64,000 nt of DNA from NCBI GenBank assembly GCA_029531795.1, contig JAPEIS010000012.1, positions 1,736,001-1,800,000 on the forward strand, read 5' to 3'. How positions within the stretch are numbered: position 1 is the first letter of the stretch; each line of letters begins with the position of its first letter. This document shows positions 12,746-24,501 of the stretch, one piece after another. A program made the translations under genes and the position numbers. Under the pieces are notes generated by a model, which had not been told where the DNA came from, ran no database searches, and saw nothing but the letters and a program-made list of their open reading frames with translations. This DNA comes from Sclerotinia nivalis (taxonomy: Eukaryota > Ascomycota > Leotiomycetes > Helotiales > Sclerotiniaceae).

Positions 12746-13330
12746 CATACATCGACTGGTAATTCTTTCATTAAGTAACAAAGAAGGATTTTTATATATT
12801 ATCCACATATTTCATTTATTAATCCTACCTTTTTTGAGATATTTCTGCTTGCTCGCTTGCTTTCTTCCCTGCTACATTCTTTCTCCCTTACCTCACCTTT
12901 TCCAAAAATCAAGAACTTTCTTTTTTAAGTGCCGACCACTGCATACCTACTAGGTACATATGCAACGGCTCGGAATCGGTCCTTGTCAAAACTATCTCTC
13001 CGGGTACCTATGCAAGACAGAAGGTTGCAGGCGCCACTCGCGCATGGGTTATCGGTAATGCCTGTTCGGGATCAGATGAATCGGTCTGGATCTTCGTTGC
13101 GAATTTCTGTAACTACTTTTGTGGGGGGTGGGAAGGAGGGTTATGTTGTCATGGGAGATATAAATATGTCGTTTCCAATTGGGTTTGAGGGATCACAATC
13201 TCTATCTCTATCTTCAAATTCATCTTCGGCTTCGACTTCAACTTCACCTTCAACTGCTCCTACTGTATATCGGGAGTTCAAATCTTTATCTTCGTCGTCA
13301 CGAAACATAAACATATACAGCGAAAGCAAT

Positions 13331-14721
13331 ATGTTGCTCGTGGAATCTATCATCGTGCTTGCTACGGCTTGCATGTTATATATCCTCACTTCTCGACGAA
13401 AGAATCACACACATCGAGTTCAACATACAAATCATCAAAAAACATCCTCAACATCATGTTCAGCAACCAACACTACAAAGTTCCTCCACAACCCTCTCCT
13501 CCACATCTCCCGCCTCCTATCATGCACCTCTCCAACCTCGTCAGCATCACCATCACCATCTCCAACCTCAAAAACCAGCGCTTCCACACCCGCACCCAGC
13601 ACCCTCCAAAAACAAACCAAACCCGAACCCGTCCCCCAAAAACCACCCTACATCCTCCCAGCTCTCAAACCCAGCTCTCCACACCCTACATCCATGGGCC
13701 TCAAACGACTCGACCAATCCAACTGGTTAACCATCGATTCCATCTACAAGTCCGAACACACGCTCCGTGCTTCTTTACTAGAAACACATCATCCATGTGT
13801 GTTGCAGGTGTTGAAACCGGCGGTTTCGGCTACGTATGAGGTTTTGGAGATGGTGGTTGAGTTTTTATTGGAGAGGTATCCGGATTATTTTTCTCTTGTT
13901 TCTTCTTCCAAGTCTTTAAACTCGGGAGAGAAGATCTTAAATAAAATAACGGGGGAAGAATATACTATTGGTTCTTCGTGTCCTAATCCGCTCGAAACAG
14001 CAGCGCGGCTTTGTATGGAAGACTTCAATATTCTTCTTCAAGACCCATCAGAAGGTGAAGAGGCAGAATGGAAATTAATGGCTTCTGCTACACTTTTCCC
14101 CGCGGGTTGGAAGTTACAGGAGAGGATTGGGAGTAGTATGGCGGTTTTACATGCGCCTGTCCCGGGATGGAAAGAAAAATTAGGGAAGAGTGTTAATAGG
14201 TATGTATTTTCTTTTTTATCATGAAAACTCATTTCATTCCCGAGTCCAGAGTATTCACAAGTTATATTATATTATATTTTACCATAAAGAAATCACTAAC
14301 AAAAAAATCTAGATACTTCACCCACCTCACTCCGCGCACCTGCATGGAGCGCTCAAACCTCTTCATCCAAACCACCCCCATCCTCTTCCAAGACACGCCC
14401 GAACCCCCTCGTTCCCCCTCTCACCCGCTCACTGCATCTGATATCCACGTAAGACGCGAACGACAGACTTTTACGCGGTTGCCGAGATCGGGGGCTGTGC
14501 TTTTTACGGTGAGGACTTATATGGAGAGGTTAACTGAGTTGGAGGTCGAGGAGGCACAGTGTTTGGCGAAGCAGGTTAGGGGGTGGGAGGGCGAGATGGG
14601 GAGATATAAGGGCGTGGGGAAGTGGGGGGAGGTGGCGTTGGGGTGGTGTGATGCGGTTGTGGAGAAGGAAAGGAGTGCGAGGAGAGATTCCGGTGTCGAT
14701 ATGGGAGATGATGAATCTTAG
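13331..14721 (+). CDS. Haem-dependent oxidative N-demethylase-like protein (HODM_asu/DUF3445), N-terminally membrane-anchored
   Basis: Exons 13331-14199 and 14313-14721 (one 113-nt intron, phase-consistent) give 425 aa. The chosen ATG starts MLLVESIIVLATACMLYIL, a single membrane segment at the extreme N-terminus, followed by a basic stretch and a Ser/Pro/Thr-rich linker (about residues 25-110). The frame is open further upstream to an ATG at 13010, but that extension is low-complexity and serine-rich. The C-terminal domain shows the family signature: FPAGWKLQERIGSSM, LHAPVPGW, the junction RYFTHLTP, a C-M-E-R-S-N segment, RRERQTFTRLPRSGAVLFTV and RTY. Bacterial HODM alpha subunits bind haem and demethylate dimethylamine; the fungal substrate is unknown. 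Family call is confident, reaction is inference. Confidence 0.82.
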
Positions 14722-15882
14722 GATTACGAGTAATTTCGAAAGAACAGATGTGATGGTCCGATGGGGATGGAGATGGGAATTAATGACTGCAATATATGCA
14801 CAGATACATGGATCAAAGTTTCAAAGGATGAAAGGACAGACAGGGAGGATATAATATTTCGATTATACGTTATTACGTTACGGGCATGCAAAATGGAACC
14901 TGGAACAGGCACAGAAACTGGCACGGGAAGAGAAACAAGGCATCCAACCAAAAACTTTTCAAATAATTTTTCAAATAATTGGGAGAAAATAAAGAATGGA
15001 TGGACAGATGGAAAGATGGAAATAATATACGAACAGAAATAAAACAGGCTGGTACTGTTTACTGGAGAAATGGAAGGGGGAAACGGAGGAAGGAAAGGAG
15101 GGAGGATATCTGAAGTAAAAAAAATTCAAAGTTTTTAAGTTTTTCTACTTTTTTTCTAGGAAATTCTCAAGTTTTCTAAAATTTCTAATTGCGAGATTCT
15201 TTTCGGGGGGAAGGGAAGGGAGGGGAAGAGGGGATATAATTCAAGCTTCCGATGAAGGAAAATGAGGAGAACAGGAGAACAGAACTTTTTGCGTGGTTTT
15301 CACATTTCTTTCACGAGGATGGATTACACTACAGGATGAGTTTGCGTGGTTTTTCTACATGATTCTTTTTTTTTGGAGATGAAGGGATGGATGAAAGGAT
15401 GGATAGGGTTTAATATTTTTATATTTCACATTTGATATTTGATATTCAAGACTGATTTTTAATGGAGCTATGATTTTTAAGAAGACTTTTAATGGAGATA
15501 GGGATACTGGGAAGTTAAGACGAGATGAGAAGAATGATGAGAATGAGTTGCGATGCTATGAAAAAATGAAAAGCTGCTAGATTGTGAATGAATCTTTGAG
15601 TTTTCGGATATTCGCATATATATAAGATGTGTAAAATGTGTAAAATATATGTTGGATGAGAGTGAAATGATATGATGTGATGTGATATAATTCAACTCGA
15701 TATAACTGAATATAGAATATAGAATACTCGAGTAAAGCGATACAGATACAAATACCAATACGAAATAAAATAAACTCACTAATTTATATTCTCATTCTCA
15801 ATCTCCATCCTCATTATAAACAATCATGAAGAATCATAAAAAAAGAATAAGAATATCTAGTATATATTACAAGATTGAGATA

Positions 15883-16002
15883 GTAATACGATACAGAGTA
15901 ATACGATACAGAGTAATACGATACAGAGTAATACGATACAGAGTAATACGATACAGAGTAATACGATACAGAGTAATACGATACAGAGTAATACGATACA
16001 GA
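15883..16002. repeat. Perfect 15-bp minisatellite, eight copies
   Basis: The unit GTAATACGATACAGA is repeated eight times without a single difference. Because 15 is a multiple of three, it is open in frames on both strands, but nothing supports translation. Perfect identity implies recent expansion or active homogenisation. Confidence 0.97.
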
Positions 16003-16181
16003 GCAATACATGAGCTATCATAAGTAAATAGAAGTATATATATAAAATTGTTAAAGTAATGGTATACTTGCTGCCATTAGATGAAGTGGATGATCAAAGT
16101 GGACCAACAAATACAAAGACGACAATGGTTGTTATAATCTTACACTTGTACCACCACCACACCTGAGATGGGATGAAATGA

Positions 16182-16255
16182 TTGATGTATGATGTATGAT
16201 GTATGATGGATGTATGATGTATGATTGATGTATGATGTATGATGTACGATGTGTT
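16182..16255. repeat. GATGTAT-type short tandem repeat
   Basis: About nine imperfect copies of a 7-11-base unit built on GATGTATGAT. Confidence 0.85.
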
Positions 16256-16598
16256 GTGTGACGTCATGATGTCATGATTTAATGAGGAGGGAGGAATATG
16301 ATGTTCAATACCTGTTCAATATTCAATATACCTACCTAGTATATATATGATCAGAAAAAGAAAAAGAAATGCGTGTGTAATACAGTGGAGAGGATATGAT
16401 TTTTGATATTGGAGGTACATGTATAGAATCAGCGTCCTTTCACTACCTCTACCATATCAAAACCACAATTGAGAAATACCTTTGCCGATTCCAATTCCAA
16501 TTCACAAATACATACATACAACCAAAACGCTCAATATCCATAAATAACAATAATTCCACCCAAATAATCATACAACCATACAATACTCAAACCCCACT

Positions 16599-17825
16599 TC
16601 ACCATCTCTTCTGATCCCCACCACTACTAAAATCCCCACCTCTTCTCTCCTTCTCAACCCTAGCATCAAATTCCTTCTGCGCCTCCAATTGCGCCAAATT
16701 CCTCTCTTCTTCTGTTTTCGAAAATGTAAAACTATCTGTACTTGATATTTCGGATGCTTTAGGTGTATTTGTCGCCCAACCAGATTGTTGAGATTGTGAA
16801 GGTGTATTGATATTAGAAGCAGATTTTTCGCCACGACGAATTCGTTCCCATGCTGAACCTGAGGTTGGTTTTGGAGATTGAGATGTGCTTGTATTGGTAT
16901 TCATTCCTTGACTACTGGTAGGTGATGCATCATCGAAAAGATCGAATAGTTTCTCTTCTTCTTGTGCTGGAGCTTGTGTGGGGAATTGTCTTCCTTGTGG
17001 TTTCATAGGTGGAAAGGTCCGAGGAGTTGATTGTGAAGATCCTGGTGTATTATCATCACCATACCAATCTGCGCCACCGGTCGGACTAGCATCATCATAA
17101 TCCTGAGTATTTTCAGTTTGTGATTGTCCTTGTCCCGGCTTCATTCGCGGTCTTGGAATTCCTGCTGGACTAGGTAGATTCTTTTGAGTTCTGGCAACTT
17201 CTTCCGTGGTAGCCTTTACAATATCTTTTAATCGTTTATCACCCATTTGTCCTACTGCCCCTACACTAGCTGCATATGCTCCAAATAGCATTTTTGATAC
17301 TGTTTGTCCTACATAACAATAGCATAAACCCCTAAATGTATGCCAGGCAATGATTGCAGGAATTCCCCTGATGTAAGGCATCCGCGGATGTGTAAATACA
17401 CTTGAATTGAACGTTTCAAGATTTGGCTGATAGAATGGAAATCGGAAAGTGGCGGCAGTTTGAGTTGCTCTGTAGATTCCCGCAGATAATCCTGCAACAG
17501 GAGCGAATGAATTGATTCTGATGATTTTCGCCGTGTGAAATGCAAGGGCGTCGATTTCTTCCTGTCTGAGGGGTCGCCTGGTAACTTTGATTGCATTCTG
17601 AACTCGGGCATTGATGATCTTGCTTAGAAAGGTATCATTGAAACCAAATAGAGGACCGAATATCGGTAAAGGTCTGGGTATCGTACTGCCATCGATTCTG
17701 TACGTTTGTCTACCCGCACCTTGGCCTTGACCTTGTTCCGAAGACGCATAAGGATCGCTGTCGGATGTAGGAATGGAGTCGAATGATTCGTTTGCCTCTT
17801 TGGAAGATGAGTTCTCGAGAACCAT
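16599..17825 (-). CDS. Fungal membrane protein of unknown function with disordered C-terminal half
   Basis: A single intronless exon of 408 aa from the ATG at 17825 (MVLENSSSKE). The frame stays open upstream to an ATG at 18047, but the sequence just before 17825 looks like a fungal 5' leader, so I prefer the shorter form. After a short acidic start comes an ordered region (about 45-215) with GPLFGFNDTFLSKIINARVQ, then two moderately hydrophobic stretches: NSFAPVAGLSAGIYRATQ, and one rich in small residues around YCYVGQTVSKMLFGAYAAS. From about residue 225 it is low-complexity Ser/Pro/Gln/Thr, with a repeated short motif, DDASPT, twice. A charged tail contains EEERNLAQLEAQKEFDARV, possibly a short coiled coil. 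I do not recognise a named family; a mitochondrial or other internal-membrane location is plausible but unproven. Confidence 0.75.
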   Translation of the reverse strand: MVLENSSSKEANESFDSIPTSDSDPYASSEQGQGQGAGRQTYRIDGSTIPRPLPIFGPLFGFNDTFLSKIINARVQNAIKVTRRPLRQEEIDALAFHTAKIIRINSFAPVAGLSAGIYRATQTAATFRFPFYQPNLETFNSSVFTHPRMPYIRGIPAIIAWHTFRGLCYCYVGQTVSKMLFGAYAASVGAVGQMGDKRLKDIVKATTEEVARTQKNLPSPAGIPRPRMKPGQGQSQTENTQDYDDASPTGGADWYGDDNTPGSSQSTPRTFPPMKPQGRQFPTQAPAQEEEKLFDLFDDASPTSSQGMNTNTSTSQSPKPTSGSAWERIRRGEKSASNINTPSQSQQSGWATNTPKASEISSTDSFTFSKTEEERNLAQLEAQKEFDARVEKERRGGDFSSGGDQKRW

Positions 17826-20800
17826 ATTGGCGAGGATATTGATATGTTGAGGTATGTGAGAAGTTTTTAAGAAGAAGTCGGTGAGGGTAATTGCAGATAT
17901 GCTACCTTGTTTTGTTGTGGTACAGGTTGATGAAGGTGTAACCATGAATACTCGCGCGACAGCTTCTGGAAGCTCAATTGAGCTGGGATGTTGTGACGTC
18001 TTTGTATTAATTTGCGGGCAGGATTTTAGTGGGTGTGGTTTTATCAAATTTTAAGGCGGGGTTCAATATACGAAGTAGACGTCGAGGTTCGACCACAGAG
18101 TTTGTTGTTCTGCTTTTGGTTTTTGCACATTCACATAAATTATTTGGAGTACTTGGCCACTTATCATATCTTCTTCAAGGGGTTTGACGAATGAATGAAT
18201 AATTTTACTCACATACACTTCCTTCCAGCTTGATATATCACATTGTCACACAACACCAAAGTGTTCCGGAAACGCAGGATAGAGTAAGGACAGCGAGAGC
18301 AAATGCCGGTTTTACACTACAGGATTAGTATCCTTCAGATTTACATGAAGAAAAAATCGCGAGCTTCTATCTCGATCTTCGGGTAGTACAAACTTCCTTC
18401 AATGGTGATTAACAGCCTTGCCCAGCCGGTCAATCTGCATTAGTATCATTTGGGAATTTGGCACAAGTCCGAGTGGACGATATCTTATTACCAAATAATT
18501 TATACCGATCGCAACGTCGTAGAGCTATCTATATTACCTCTCGCCCAGATAAGCCACCAAAGCCGATGCCGTGGAACGTGGGCGGGTAACTACAATATCG
18601 TTGACCATTCTTTGGTCTTCTATATCATGCAGCAAACCGTCGAAGATGCAATACTCGATTTTTTGCATGAATTTGTAACGAGACAAAGCCTTTTTCAGTT
18701 TCGAGTACTTTTAAGGTTGGAAGGTATGATGGTATACGAGGGATCGGTTAATTGCTGCCACGTTCCTTGTCGTCTGACTGGTCAACCGAAATTTTGATCA
18801 TTCTTGTTTTGCACATGTCTCAAGAAGCCCCGAATATCATACTGAGATACTTAATTATTGGTTAAGCAATGCTTTATAAGATTTTAGCTCATACTTTATT
18901 ATCGTATCATCTAATATGCCCCGCACAAATTCATTTATAAGTGGAATGTATCAACATATCAACTCATATCAAAACCTGAAAACTGACGTAGAAAAAGTAA
19001 TTTTATCATGCATTCAACTCCGAAGAAAGAAAGGCATCATGCGAATAATCGTATACGTCGCCGATGAGACACGGAAAGGAAAATTAAGAAGGAAAAAGAA
19101 GACAAGGAAAAAATAAGGATACAGATTCCGAATCTGTCATATCCATATCCTCCACAGCCCCCTCCACTGCCCATCAATCACCTGCCGGCGCAAAATGTCC
19201 TCTTCGGTTTCTCCTATCTGGGATGATCGATGCCGAAGATGGAAAGCAAAAAGGATGGCATACAATTCCTCTTTGCTTATTGGCTATCATTAATTTGTTG
19301 CTCATCATTGTTGCGTTGTTGGGGCTAGCAGCATACAAGATTACGATGGGCGTGCAAAGGGTGGTTGTTGAAATGATGAGATCGGATCTAGAGTTGGAGT
19401 CATATGCAGAAAGGGAAAGTGTGGCGGATATCGATGGAGGGACTTTGCTTGAGCATTAGGGTGAGATGGAGTTTGGAATAGGATGATTAGGCTTTGATTT
19501 CGCGGCGAAGAGTGAAACTGTCGATATCGAACGGACTTGCATTTTGCCACAGAGTATGGAATTTATGGTGTGCAGCCGCAGATGATTCACCACTCTCTGT
19601 CGAACTCAATTCGACTTACGCAGGGACTATTGTAGGCGATAATCTAGGGAGGACACTCGATCCAAACGATGTCTTTTACGACGAAAGGACCAGATATGAC
19701 CGCGACAAAGTTATGATAATGTGCTACGAACTCTTCTAATCAGCTTAATAATTTACGACGAGACTATGTAAAAACCGATATTATGGGAGGTAGTTTCTAG
19801 GTGTGGTGTCTCCGGCTGATTATATAGGATATGATACAGGGAGTTTGCTGTTTCAGATACCCTGTTTGCGTATTGTGTTTTTGGTTTTTGGTGGATGTTA
19901 TGCTACGTAATGTTTCCGTTAATGATCGTGCCATTTGTTTTATGGGCATATTGATGAATGGATTATTCTATTTTTTTTGAAGTGTACTCGAGTAATGAGT
20001 TGATGTATGTTAGTGTGCAATACTATTATGACCCAAGTGCGCTATTATCTCAGGCGCATACTCTCTAATTTCATCTGCCATTTAATAAATGTGAAATGGT
20101 TGTTTCGGAATTAGTTTGACGTCGATATTACTACTATATAACATAGCTTTGAAAAAGGATACCAATTCCTCCCACACCGATCTTTCCATCTTATTATATA
20201 TTTTTCACAATCCCATCATCTCCCCATTGATATATATTTCATATTCCATATTCCTCAGCCCCGAGATTCAAAATTTTACTTCTTTCCATCATCTTCGTAA
20301 ATACTTCCTCTCAAAGCCATATTGATTCTTTCCTTGGGAATATCCATGAATGGCCACGTCGATTATCCTCCTAGTAATTCAAGAAAACAACAGTAAAATC
20401 ATAAGCTACCATATAAACTAATCCCAAATTTAAATCTATCTGCTGTTGAATTTGAACAAGTGTTTAGAAAATCTATGATGTCTATCTTAATTTACCCCAC
20501 TTACTTAGATCTAGATTTCATCGGAATAGTTTTCTTTGGGATAGTTTGCTTTGAGCTCAAATTTAAAATAAAGATATCGTTTTTCCCCTTGTACCCTCTT
20601 GTATTTCTAAACTGTTAAGCCGGGGTCTGCATTTACCCCAAGAATATGGAGTAGGAGTCAGATGTAAAATTCGGATGTAGTATTATTATTGATGATTAAA
20701 CGGATACAAAACAATGAAGGAGCTCACCTGTGTTTCGATTCTCCTCGTTTAGACACTATGTTTAAAGATGAAAATGTGTTCAGGAGCATAGGCTAGTCTT

Positions 20801-21119
20801 CAACGTGAAGGGAATATCGAGGTGGGATCTCTAGTCGGGAGAATCACGGATTTTGGAGCTGGTAATCGTAGCTAATCGGTTATTTGTGTGGATTTATATC
20901 CTGGGCTTAATAATCATTATATTTATGGTGTCATGACTAAATATACTATCCACAAACTGGTAGGGAAATAATTCGGGGCGTAGGAATACGGATATACGAC
21001 TTCTCTTTCTAAGACTCTGAATAGAGGAATCGGAAAGGTTGAGGGGTCCAAGACTAACATTTTAGTGCAAATAATATGCTCGCGCTAAAAAACGGGTACG
21101 TTATTGGATTTGTGGATAA
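17826..21119. other. 3.3-kb region with no confident gene
   Basis: The first few hundred bases are the promoter side of the minus-strand membrane-protein gene. The rest carries only short frames, of which 19223-19459 is the sole one with interpretable content. From about 20.4 kb the sequence becomes AT-rich and grades into the repeat array. Confidence 0.5.
19223..19459 (+). CDS. Possible small single-pass membrane protein (78 aa), weak
   Basis: The frame encodes a short polar start, a clear hydrophobic span (LCLLAIINLLLIIVALLGLA, about residues 18-37) and an acidic tail. A 20-residue membrane span inside a 78-aa frame is unlikely, though not impossible, by chance. There is no strong start context, no recognised family and no convincing splice partner. 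It could be a real microprotein, a broken exon, or noise. Confidence 0.22.
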   Translation: MIDAEDGKQKGWHTIPLCLLAIINLLLIIVALLGLAAYKITMGVQRVVVEMMRSDLELESYAERESVADIDGGTLLEH

Positions 21120-24050
21120 TGAAAATGGTGTATAAATATTTTCTAGGATGAGCCTTGTAATTGGAGAATGTAGATGTGCAACAGAAGGCTTCCGTGGGAT
21201 GTGAGTGGAGGTATTGTTAGGCCAGATCGTAAACTAATTGTCGCTGTCGAAATTCAAAACCGCTCCACATCACTTCCTTCGGGACTTGGGAGTTGAAAAT
21301 TCATTCTTTTGAAGAGCTGGTACTTCGGTACTATTAATTACTGAGTGGTTAGTGCTATATCACGGGTTTATAGATGTGTAATATAATTTATACACTTCTA
21401 TCAAGTGCTCCAGCCGAACATTATATCAGCCACCGCCACTAAGGAACTTCGGATTAGGCTCGCGCCAAGACTTATAGTCTGAGCTTGAAATATTGCTCTA
21501 TTCACACACTTGCTAGGATAAGGTCTGTGCATTGAATTTGTAGATGTGCAACAGTACTTTTTAAAGGTTTTGGGTAGAGAGCCTCGGAGAATGATTGGGC
21601 AATTCTAGTTCCGGCTTCCGCGGCTTAATATAATGGTGCTCTGGGTAGTTTTCTATAAGTTGAGGTTTGTGACCTAGCCTTCAAAGACCGGTTTGTGAAC
21701 TAAACGCGTAATAATAATGGTTGGTATTTAGAATGATTTGAAATGGCAGTGAAGGTTTATTATTTGAGAGAATTTTAGAGGACGAGAATTGGTTGCTACT
21801 CAGTGCCTGAATGTGAGTTAAGAGAGCTGTAAAAAAAATTCTTTATTTAGTTTTTTTGTAGTTTTTTGCAGATTTCCCTATCCCTATGTGATTCCAAGCA
21901 TGTAGTTCGTTGAATGTGGATTGTGGTAACAGGATAACTACGGCCACGATAATCCGCATATACCACCATAATGAGAAGGTGGGTATTCTAATGAGCTTAG
22001 CTTTGCAATGTGGACGTGTAGATATGCAAAATAAACTATTATGCGGCTTTTGATTGGAGGAATTATGGATAATGTGGACATGTAGATATGCAACATAACT
22101 ATTCTATGGGTCCTGAATTGACACTACTAAGATACGAACCACAACTAGTGAAACGGAGATGGTGCCTCCATTCTATAGTTTCAACGGGGACACATAGACT
22201 ACATAAAAGCTTCAGTGTGGTAACGACACTGAAAGGCTTGCAAGGATGAACCTTTTAACATGAATATTTAGATGTGTAACATGACCAGCATGATCTCGCG
22301 CTGAGGGCTCTGAGTGGAGGGATTTTCAGGAAGTGTGTCGAGTTCAAAGCAGTTACCGAAGCTAAAAGAAAGACGGCGGAGTACGCTTTTCAATTTAGCT
22401 TCATGGCCAAGACATCATGAAGTGACTATTTTAATACTTGTCAGGACGAAGTCTGTGCATTGAATTTGTAGATATGCAACGTAATTCTATGGGTTCTGAG
22501 TGGTGGAGTGGACGAACGGATAGTTTTGGGATACTGATGACAACTGTGGGAACTAAGGAGGCGTTTTTGTTCTACATTTCTGAATGGGGATATATAAGCT
22601 TTGAAGTAGTTGACGGGATTGGAGGACTTGTGAGGGTGGGTCCTGTGCAGATGTGCAACATTATCAATATGGATTTGGATTGAACGGTTTGACTCGAGTG
22701 ATTATGTCATGACGTTTAACATACTAAGTTGGAACTAGAAAAAATGGCGCGTTGCGCTTTCCTGTTTGACATCATCGCGGACATACCACGAAATAACTAC
22801 TCACATACTCGCCAGGACGAGGCCCATGCATTGAGTTTATAGATATGCAACAATTGACGCTTTTAAATGTTCTAAACGGAGGATTTCTAAGTCCTTACGT
22901 TTGTAAATACATCAACGCTTACTTATTTGACATGGGCGCGGCAGGTTGGGAACCGTGGCATACTATAAGGCCATCATTATACATACTCAATTTAGATCTC
23001 TACCTACTGATTGTGGAAATGGAAAGAGGTGGGGCCTGTCCCAAAAGAAATACACGATTGGCTCCAATAAAAATATTAGATCAGTGAGTAGCCTTAAGAT
23101 ACAGGAAGTGTGAGAACAGCTTAAAACACACATGTTCCTCGAATCAAAAAATTTACTTCTTAAAGAATCCTAAATACGACAAGAATAAAATTTTCTTTGA
23201 AAGTAGTTCAGCTCCGAAAGTGGCCCAGAATGATGCCGGGAAATCAAACATTTCGTTAGTCGGGACCCATAAGCCTCAAGAAGCGATATACGACTTGATG
23301 CTTATGGGCTTTCCAGGATGAGGACTGTGCATTCGATTTGTAGATATGCAAAATCAGCCTTTCTGGGGCTGTGAGTGGAAGCATTTCATAAACCATGAGA
23401 TATACTAATTCCAATCGCCGGAACCAAAAAGAAATGGCTCCGGATTACTTTTTCCGAAGATCATGGACTTCGGAATGGCTAGATACTACTCACACACTTG
23501 TCAGGATGAGGCCTGTCAGGTGAATTTGTAGATATGCAGCAAAAATGTGTTTGGAGAGCTTTGAGTGGAGGAAAACTTGAAGGGTTTGAAAAGGTTCCAA
23601 ATGCTAACTACTAAACACCGCACCTAAGCGAACTGTGAGGGGTTAGATCTGTGGTTACCAAGTGGGGATTGATCGTCTAGAACTTCCAAAGAAAAGCCAA
23701 TACTCGTGCAACCAGAAAGTGTGACACACATTCCTATTGTGTTCTAAAAAAGAGCAGAAAAATTATCTGAGATACAAAAGAGTATAGATCTTGTGTGTCT
23801 CTAATCAGTGTAGTAAGGCCAAAACTTCGAAGTGAGCAAACTGAAGAATTTTGATCGCTTTTTTGTGAATTTTTAAAGTGGTGCTATAGAAAATGATCGA
23901 TTCTATTGGTAAAACCACCCTTTTTTTTACGGTTTAGCCTTTAAATTTTAAGTAGAATAGGAATGTGTCTTTCGCGAGGTGATCACAGTGGGGTGTTTAG
24001 GGCAGCAATCTTTCTCTAGACTTAGAATAGATGTTGTCAGGAAGATACAA

Positions 24051-24501
24051 TGTGTTCAATAGTCTGGATTGCAGGGTATACAAAATATTTCGAGTTAAAT
24101 AGTTAAGTTTAAGTTCATTGATAAATTAAACAGACTATTTATAATATTATTATTGGAAATCTTGATCACCGGGGTGGTTGTTTAGTTTGTTTGGATTTTT
24201 GATTGGATGATAAAGTTTTATGAAAAGGAAATGTTATAGATTCTTCAATTTGACTATACATTTATTTATTATAAGTTTCAAATTCCAATAGATTTTAAGA
24301 ACCTCAAAAAGTTAAATGGAAATTATATAATAGGTTTTATCTAGTTCAAAAGTCAAGATGACAGTTTATATTTTATTTTTAGATTGTCTAGTTCTGATTA
24401 TTTACATAATATTTCTATAATAGCTTTTTTAATCCAATGAAATCATAGATTAGTCATATGGATGACTGTCTGGACGGAATACGGCAAGACTATTGAACAC
24501 A
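24051..24501. mobile_element. LTR-like or MITE-like insertion with 15-bp terminal inverted repeats (451 bp)
   Basis: The segment begins TGTGTTCAATAGTCT and ends AGACTATTGAACACA, exact inverted complements, with TG..CA ends. The interior is much more AT-rich than the flanking array and has no open frame. It interrupts a repeat unit: TTGTCAGGA precedes it and the GATACTAGT block follows. No clear target duplication is visible (flanks TACAA and CTAGA). A solo LTR of a copia-type element or a non-autonomous DNA element are both possible. Confidence 0.65.

Larger units (their letters stand above)
8749..13009. other. 4.2-kb intergenic region with simple repeats, no supported gene
   Basis: Open frames at 9171-9521 (+) and 9518-9958 (-) have no recognisable motifs and no splice-linked partners. 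The region carries short-period repeats: GGTA runs near 9718-9732 and 10031-10042, an AATTTCGAATTT-type stretch at 10220-10262, CAACATT/CAACAAT repeats at 10980-11030, a ~55-bp tandem duplication at 11420-11529 and a CATATA microsatellite at 12676-12745. Part of the last kilobase is probably promoter and leader of the next gene. Confidence 0.5.
14722..16598. other. Convergent 3' intergenic region with minisatellites
   Basis: The flanking genes converge here, so both 3' ends fall in this spacer. It is A/G-rich on the plus strand in its first half. It contains a perfect 15-bp minisatellite (15883-16002) and a GATGTAT-type repeat (16182-16255). No open frame has coding character. Confidence 0.55.

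Noticed and set aside
13010..13330. Upstream in-frame extension of the N-demethylase-like gene
   Set aside because: The added 107 residues are Ser/Thr low complexity, and the ATG at 13331 places the membrane anchor at the very N-terminus. It remains an alternative.
19494..19739. Second exon of the small membrane-protein candidate, or a UstYa-like gene
   Set aside because: No donor/acceptor pair joins it in phase before the stop at 19459, and the UstYa histidine motifs are absent.
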